Origin: Macrostomum hystrix
Lineage: Eukaryota > Platyhelminthes > Macrostomidae
Direction: 5' to 3'
NCBI GenBank assembly: GCA_950097015.1
Contig: CATNEN010000011.1
Coordinates: 3,066,501-3,130,500 of the forward strand
Length of the DNA: 64,000 bases
Shown here: positions 57,359-64,000 of the stretch, piece by piece
Layout of the letters: the number at the start of each line of letters is the position of its first letter
Numbering within the stretch: position 1 is the first letter of the stretch
Notes under the pieces: generated by a model
Told to the model about the DNA's origin: nothing
Database searches by the model: none
The model's input: the letters and a program-made list of their open reading frames with translations, nothing else
Program-made: the position numbers and the translations under genes

Positions 57359-57619
57359 ACATACTATTTATAGTGTATAAGATTGTTATAAACGGCATTA
57401 TTAAATATCCTTTTAGGTTTGGTACAAGAAAAGATAGTATTATATTTATGGGGTAAAGTATGTTTACATTATTAGCAAAGTAAAGCTAAATCAGTCGATA
57501 AATCTAAAATATTAAGCTTTAAATGGTGACAAACTTGAAATTCACGTTCATAGATATTAACTTTTAACCAAACACATCATAGCATGAGACTTCTGCTTTG
57601 ATGCTGTAGAAGCTACTAA
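57359..57619. other. Unique flank of the LTR element
   Basis: AT-rich intergenic sequence without a supported gene. Confidence 0.35.
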
Positions 57620-57940
57620 GAGGTTTTAGCCTTGTGGTTAGAGCGTCGGACTCACGATTCGAATGTCGGAGGTTAGGTCGGAGGTTCGATTCCCGACTCC
57701 AGTGGAACAATATGTGTCCTTTAGCAAGCAAATTAACTCTGCATTGCTTCAGTTCACCCAGCTGTTAAATGAGTACAAGCATTCGCTTGGATAATTGAGG
57801 GTGTGGCGTCCCCCCCAGTCCATGGACTGAACAGCTGTACGCAGCCTTCAGATTTGCCGCGCAATAGCTGCAGCTGTGCGTCAGCTGCACATCTGGCCCG
57901 ATTGGGGCAGGTGTAATCAATTATTACTTATACTTATACT
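57620..57940 (+). mobile_element. tRNA-derived SINE, + copy of an inverted pair
   Basis: The head has an A-box-like tggttagagcgtcggactc and a B-box-like ggaggttcgattcccgactc. The body contains gtggcgtccccccagtccat and the tail is atcaattattactt. The head is not a foldable tRNA gene. The same family is found inverted immediately to the right. Confidence 0.8.
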
Positions 57941-58246
57941 TTGATGTGTATAGTAATAGTAATTGATTACATCTGTCCCGATGGGATCATATGTGCAGCC
58001 GACAGCACAGACGCAGCTATTGTGCGTACAATGGTCTTCAGTCCATGGACTGGGGGGACGCCACACCCAATTAGCCCAGCTAATGCGGGTAACCATTTAA
58101 AAGCTGGGTGAGCTAAAATCAAGAAATACATGGCTCAAGTGGCTTGCTAAATATAATGACTCAAATTTTTCCATGGAGTCGGGAATCGAACCCCGGTCTT
58201 CAAGTCGCGAGTCAGACACTCTAACCACTAGACTACAACTTACGCT
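57941..58246 (-). mobile_element. tRNA-derived SINE, - copy of an inverted pair
   Basis: Reverse complement shows the same head (ctagtggttagagtgtctga; ggggttcgattcccgactcc), the same gtggcgtccccccagtccat body and tail atcaattactattac. The two copies are arranged tail to tail. Confidence 0.8.
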
Positions 58247-58394
58247 TGAATTTGAATTTTGCTCTTAAATTTTTAAAAAAGTTCATAGACAAACGCATTT
58301 TCGTCTCCCCTATTAAATAACAAATTGTAATACACAAGCTTAGCCACAGAACAAGTGTGGTGTATACAAGAAATAGCCAAGGAAAATCAGCCAC

Positions 58395-58673
58395 TTCTAT
58401 TACACGTTTAAGAAAGATTTCGCCAGCGAAAATTACCTAACAATAATCTCTAACCCAGAACAAAGGCGCACAATGTTCTGATTTTGTCTAGGAAACCACA
58501 AACTGGCCTGTGAGACATTGCAGAAATAAATACATAGAGAAAGTGGCAGGAACTGTTCAAAATTTTTAAAGCCTAACAGCTGATGACAAAATTGTGTATT
58601 TAATGACACAGGAAAGCACAGAATTAACAGAAAGTTTTGTGGAATTCATAGAAAGCATACTTAAAGCTAGATA
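58395..58673 (+). pseudogene. Non-LTR retrotransposon C-terminal relic
   Basis: Reads IISNPEQRRTMF, then after stops GNHKLACETLQ and LTADDKIVYLMTQESTELTE to a TAA near 58673. It joins the motifs of the 41.1-41.36 kb and 52.1-52.28 kb relics in one piece and is broken by several stops. Confidence 0.6.
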
Positions 58674-59392
58674 AAAAAGCCACTGCCCTGAGGCCCATAG
58701 CGATTTTATTTCACTGTTTTTATTTTCTCTTTAAATTTAAATATTTCATTTTTTTGCTTCAATGTCTTTGTTTACAAATTTCAAATATTTTATTCACCTA
58801 AAATTAATCTTATGCATGCTACTGTTTTTTTGTCGTCGTTTTTAATATAATCGTGCAGCCTTGTAACCAACATCAAATAAACAAAAAAATCAGCGCCCAA
58901 TTTGACGTGCGCACTTCAATAACAATACAAGAAATAACAAATAAAAATAAATGCCTGCGACCGTTCAATAGGAGGGAACGGGTGGACAAGGATGCTTAAA
59001 GTGAGAATTATGTGAAACAAAAATAGATGGCTTAGAATAGAATAGAATAAAATAGAATATAAATCGCCATTCTATTCTTTCCTCCTTGTTCTTGACTGAA
59101 GCTAAGCTATAAGCTCTGCCTCTTATTAATTATAATAAGATTATGTGCTTGAAATAGTTTTCTGAACACCGCAAACTTCTAAAAATAAACTATAAGCGGG
59201 AATATTTGTTTGAGATGTACATGAGATGTACATGTATTCAACAGTCCTAACTGCCAATTAGAACTCTGCTGATTTTATGCTACTTCCTGTCCTGTTCTCG
59301 TGTTATATACAACTAGAAACAGCTAGCAAACATTTATTCTGTCTGATATAGTTTCGAAATCATTCGTCAATTTAACAAGCTAATAAGCAACA
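58674..59392. other. Upstream region of gene D
   Basis: AT-rich, with a short aatagaataaaatagaat simple repeat near 59040. The gene D promoter is expected here; no element stands out. Confidence 0.4.
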
Positions 59393-62300
59393 ATGATTCG
59401 TTACTCAATACCCATTGCAATATTGGTACTTCTTTTGACGATGCGATCAATCAGAGTGACGGGTAAGTTACTTTGTAAAATACTGTGAAGTTTATAAACT
59501 GGACTACTTTAGAGCAAACTGATCTTTTAGCAAGCTGCTACAATGCTGATATCTACGATTCATCCGGCTCGGTGGCATGTCCCGCGAATGCCAACGAATA
59601 TCAAAACAACATGGACGTTCAATGGGTGCTTCATGCGAGTGGGGTAAAATTAATCAAATTTCAAAGTTTTGTTACAGAAGCATGCTGTGACAAGGTTTCC
59701 ATCTATGAGACGACATCTGCAACATATATAAATGAGAAGTTCCGGCTGTCTGGTTCAGGCGAGAGCGTGCTGACCTCGGAGTTCTGGATTCCAGGACCAG
59801 CTGTAGTTCGCTTCAAAACTGATGGTTCAGTAACAGCGTCTGGATTTCGATTTACCTTTGAAACTAACTATTCATCTAATATTTCAGGTAAAAGAATGAA
59901 TTTATTTTATTATATTTGTGACTGCTCAAAAATCCTGATACCCTTCTGCACTACCCCTCCCGTTAGTTGCCACTGAACTGATCCGACACAGCACCGGCCA
60001 ACGTAGCAGCCACCTGAACTTCGGTTCCGACACATATCCAGACAACTACAGATTGGCTAGAAGCATACAGTGTCCGCCAGACGGCATCATTAGCATTCGA
60101 TTTTTGGCATTCATTACTGAGTCCTGCTGCGATCATCTGAAAATCTTTCCAGGATTATTTTCTTATAGCGGGAGCGAAGTTTTGTATCAATACTCTGGAA
60201 ATCGCTCTGAAATTCCTGATCTTCATTTGCCCTACAGTGTCACGCTAATGTTTTCTACCGATGGATCTGCTGTATATAGCGGATTCAAATTTGATTTTAG
60301 CGTCGACAAAATAGGTAAGCTCTCAGAAAAACTTACTTTCATCTGCGGATTATCGGATTTGCATTTAGGGTTAATATTAATTTTCTTATCGTACTTGTTT
60401 GATCATTAGAGAATTTAAGAACAAATCAGTATTAAATTTAGTTCATTGATTCTCTGTGATTTGAACTCGGTGCAGAAACCAGCTGGTTTTCAATGCTACA
60501 ACCACTGGCTAAAACTAACTTTGCATTACTATAAACATAAAATATTATGCAGGCGCGTAGCTATACACGAGCTTGTAGTTAATAGATCATAACACGAGAA
60601 TATTTAAATATTTAAAGAAGGCTTATCACTTACTTTGCTTTCGAAAATGATGTTAAATGTTCCTACTTATTTAGAAGCGGTCAATTTTAAGGCATAAGAA
60701 ACCTCAAGGTTCTGGTTTAAGAAAATACACCTTTATGGAACAAATCTCTTTCTCTAACGCTTCGCAGATACTTTACTGCACAGCTGGAATGGCATGGCGT
60801 CCGGTGGCTCGTTCTCTATCAGATTACCGAGTAAACTTGCTTCACCTATCGCCAGCTGCAAATTGCGGAATTCGTGCCTGAAACAGAGCATCGATGTGGC
60901 TGTAATGAAAATCAAGAAACCTATACAATATTAAAAAGTGTGACATGATTAACTCCGACTAAATCTCTCTCTCACTCTCCCTTTCAGCCAACAAACAAAA
61001 CCCTGTCTTCCGCGGTGGAAGTTTTTTTATTTGAGCTCTGGAAGGCACCAGAGATTTCACCGCCCTACTGCATCACTTCAGTTTCTTGCACTGTTCGCTC
61101 GGCATCCTTTTCTGCGGCTCTTGTCGAACGAAATTTCGGCTCCATTGTCTGTGAGTTTATATTAGTACTAAACCTGAAATTAATGTCAACAAAAATATGT
61201 TAAGATGCTATAAAACAGGCAGTAAAATAAAACATTTTCATAGCCAATCCACAATCAGTCGGCATTGAATTCATCAACCCGGAACTCTGGTCTCAGAGTG
61301 GACTCATTCAGTTCTATGCAACATCGCAGCCCGCGTGTCCAATTGTACGGTATCGATGCGAGCTTAGATCAACCAATGGAGAAGTTTCGCGAGCACTGCA
61401 GATCAGCTCAGTAAGCGATCATTAAACTGATTTTCATGAAACTGACCAACCAAAATGGTAAATTGGAGCGTTGGAGAAATGTGTCCTGTTTAGGGACATC
61501 AATTTCAATAGGGCAGAGATTGGAACTCGCGATGCTTCAATTAAACCATTGGAGGCGCTCTGTTCACTGGGCTGAAATTTCTCTTTGACCATACAAATGA
61601 TGCCAAGTTTTTCGTAGTATGACTATATGAGCAAGTAAAAAGACATATTTAGGTTATTTTCTTTAAGAAATTCCAGAACGCTTGCAAAACATGATGCTTT
61701 GTCTTAACAATACTGTAAATATTTAGCTCGATCACCATCGAACCTACTCCACAGACAACTCAACATTCAACTATACTATAAATATAACTATACTAAGATT
61801 TCGATTATAACTATAGGATACTAGGCCCGGCATCAGATGGTGTTCAGTGAAAACCTTGTTTCGGTTAGCCGTGCCTTTAAGGACAGCTGCTATTCCAACA
61901 GCTATTGTGGCGTGTCTGAAGCTGGATCGTAGCTATGATTTTAAATCCATAATCCTAGATGGTAAGCTTTTGAATTAAATAGAATGGAAAATGTTCTGAA
62001 TTCGGAATGTTTAGAATGAAAATTCTGAATTTTAACTCTAGATCAACGAATCACTTGGAATTTCACCAATTGGACGGGCGTTGCGTCGTCGGGATCGTTC
62101 AGTGTCACAGTCGACCCCGGGATGGGCATCGGCTCTGTTCGATGCAGCGTAAAGAACGAATGCGGCGAATACCTTCCCATCCGCAGCTTTAAACTGGTTT
62201 CCAAGAGAAACGAGGCGGTCTTTAATTCTGACCCAACAGCGGCTCCTGAAAGTTGTGTTTCCGAGGTCTTGTGCAAGTTTTCAGCACCGAACGGTTGGAC

Positions 62301-64000
62301 TCGGGACAGTTCTGTTAGAAATCTGACTGGTGAGGGATAAAGCATTATTCGTTCGTTGAGTTCAAGCCTTGTTTCCATGTACATTCTAATCGTTTATAGT
62401 AACTCCTAACATACGACTAGAAATTTCAGTATTAACCGTACCGCTGAGGTATTTCAAATACCCACTGCCTACTTCACGATACCTCCCCTACCAAATGACC
62501 GATTTTGAATCAGTGAAAGTCCGTTATTTAAATCAAAATCTTCTGACCTTTACGATGAACTAACTTTTGAAGCCATAGGAGTTAGCAAAGTTGAGATATT
62601 CAGCGTCGAAGACCCTGGTGGCAAGGACTTATAAGATTGCCCTGTATAATCAATCATCTTTGACGTATTGGTTAAAAAGTGTATAAATTAACAATATAAC
62701 TTATAGAATATAGTCAACAATAATGGCCGAGATACAAGCATCCTTGTAATTACATGATAAGATTATTAAGCAGAAAATGTTTTCCTGTATTGGTGGGTTT
62801 TGCCACCATACAATCCGAACATAATCGTTGAATATCTTGACGATGCTGATGCTTTGTGATTCTGGAAGTTGTCTCATCGGATAAAGCGGTAAAATTTCGA
62901 CCGTATTATTGACTTTTATGGCGATTGGTTGAATATTTTATGGGATACAGAAAAAATGCGCGTATTTGAAATGCCGCCGTTGTCTTTCTAACATACATGA
63001 AAGTCGTGTTTTTTCTATAAACGCCTTTAGGTAAAACGCGAAGAGCTTTTTACTAAATCTTCGTGTTTTTTCCAAACAAATTTTTAGCTCAACCAAGAGC
63101 TGTCACGATTAGTTTGATCGATGAAGCCTCTTGGTCCCCATCGGGATTTCGAACTTTTGTTGCTATATCCGACAATGTCTGCCCAACAGTGCAGCACTAC
63201 TGCGAGATTTCGTCTTCTAATGAAAGTTCTCAGCCTACGGATGTCATCAGCATTGTGAGCGCAATTTATCGTTGCTGCTGCTCAGTTGTATTTTTTCGTC
63301 AAAGTTAACTTATTACAAATTCAAGTTTTCTTAATTTTTTCAAATACTTTCGATCAGTTTTGCTAATGGGAAATAGTGCTATAGGCCTAATTTCTTTGCA
63401 ATGTCTTTATACCAATGATACCACCAAAGTTGTTAAAAGCCCTTTATTGATCTCACTGCTGCTGTCTCAATTTTAGTAGATGTTTAAACTGGCGGTCCTT
63501 AAATGGGCCGTTTAACTCTTCAATCTGGTAGCGTATGTATTGCACGAGCGGTAATTAGGCAACTGTATGCGTTTCCAGTCAATTAGGCGTCCCCGAGATT
63601 AGAGTTTAGCAGTTCCCCTTTTGTAATATTATTGGTATAAATCTGAGTATAATTCTTAGTACGATTCTTAGTAAAGTTCTTAGTATTGGTTCTTAGTATA
63701 GTTCTTAGTATAGTTCTTAGTATGGTTCTTAGAATGGTTCTTAAAATAGTTCTTAGAATGGTTCTGAGTATGTTTCTCAATATTCTCGTTTCTTAAAATA
63801 AATAACGCAATATAGTTCTTTCACAAGGCACTCATTTTATATCTTGAACAAACCCTTGCATTTCTAGCGAAGAATTCCGGCAAATTCTTCCTGTGGGACA
63901 GCAAGCTACAAACTGCGAACTATATTTTCGGTGCCAAAGAACGTCACAGTTCTTGAGAACTCTTATATTAAATGCGAAAAAACTGGCGGCGAGTTCGAAG
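59393..64000 (+). CDS. Gene D: CUB-CUB-(W-L-W-L...) membrane protein, 3' end cut off
   Basis: Fourth paralogue, at least 657 residues. Exons are 59393-59462 (signal peptide MIRYSIPIAILVLLLTMRSI), 59531-59887 and 59967-60314 (CUB1, CUB2; ACCDKVSIYE and SCCDHLKIF), 60768-60901 + 60988-61150 (W1), 61244-61410 + 61817-61961 (L1), 62042-62329 (W2, one unsplit exon), 63088-63254 (L2 first half) and 63868-64000 onward (L2 second half, reaching the window edge). All phases agree. Here a W module follows the CUBs directly, whereas gene C starts with L. The W1 donor (GTAATG) and the start of the 61817 exon are my least certain junctions. TM and tail are outside the window. Confidence 0.85.
62446..62975. 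mobile_element. Dispersed repeat with GTATTTCAAATAC-type inverted ends, copy 2
   Basis: In a gene D intron. Begins gaggtatttcaaatac and ends gcgtatttgaaatg. Internal blocks (aatgaccgatttt; tttacgatgaac; tgggatacagaaaaaa) match the 36881-37303 copy in order. Confidence 0.6.
63640..63800. repeat. 12-bp repeat in gene D intron
   Basis: About 12 imperfect copies of agtatggttctt, just before the last visible exon. Confidence 0.85.

Noticed and set aside
57628-57705. A functional tRNA gene
   Set aside because: A and B boxes are present but the arms do not fold into a tRNA, and the head is joined to a SINE body repeated in inverse nearby.

Overview
This window is nuclear DNA from an invertebrate bilaterian animal that I cannot name. 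Genes are split by GT-AG introns. The recognisable ones are a D2-like dopamine/biogenic-amine receptor, a poly-Gln C2H2 zinc-finger factor, the NEDD8-conjugating enzyme UBC12 and a cluster of CUB-domain membrane proteins. tRNA-derived SINEs, non-LTR relics, small inverted-repeat elements and a complete Ty3/gypsy element are also present. There is no bacterial or organellar signature.

Region 1 (1-31 kb) is packed with minisatellites, each with its own unit of 15-47 bp. They fill introns and gene flanks. The receptor (last three exons, 2847-12005, + strand) has about 6 kb of arrays in its introns. The zinc-finger gene (16741-20928, +) has its middle exon between two inverted arrays of one 24-bp unit. 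UBC12 (30867-29512, - strand) is complete in three exons and has a 21-bp array in its second intron. Long arrays also lie between genes (12.46-15.65, 21.0-22.8, 23.7-26.9, 27.6-29.5 kb). By eye, tandem repeats make up about a third of the window.

Region 2 (31-34 kb) is AT-rich and gene-poor, with candidate short inverted-repeat elements and a cluster of AGGCCT palindromes.

Region 3 (34-64 kb) holds four paralogous + strand genes, called A-D here. Each starts with a signal-peptide exon. A, C and D then have two CUB exons. After these come one or more ~110-residue extracellular modules I do not recognise: an L type (Leu-Trp, then Cys-Glu-Leu) and a W type (Trp-x-Gly, then Cys-x-Leu). A, B and C end in a transmembrane helix and a short tail; D runs off the window. 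Every module is bounded by phase-1 introns and usually split by a phase-0 intron, so the set looks built by exon duplication. L and W alternate in C and D, gene B has lost its CUB domains, and gene A carries a one-base frameshift. This cluster is the best candidate for an undescribed system.

A complete Ty3/gypsy element (53010-57358, - strand) sits between genes C and D. It resembles the CsRn1 group and has identical 243-bp LTRs, open gag and pol, and a textbook -1 frameshift signal. A 2-kb minisatellite (49.26-51.23 kb) and an inverted SINE pair (57.6-58.25 kb) complete this region.
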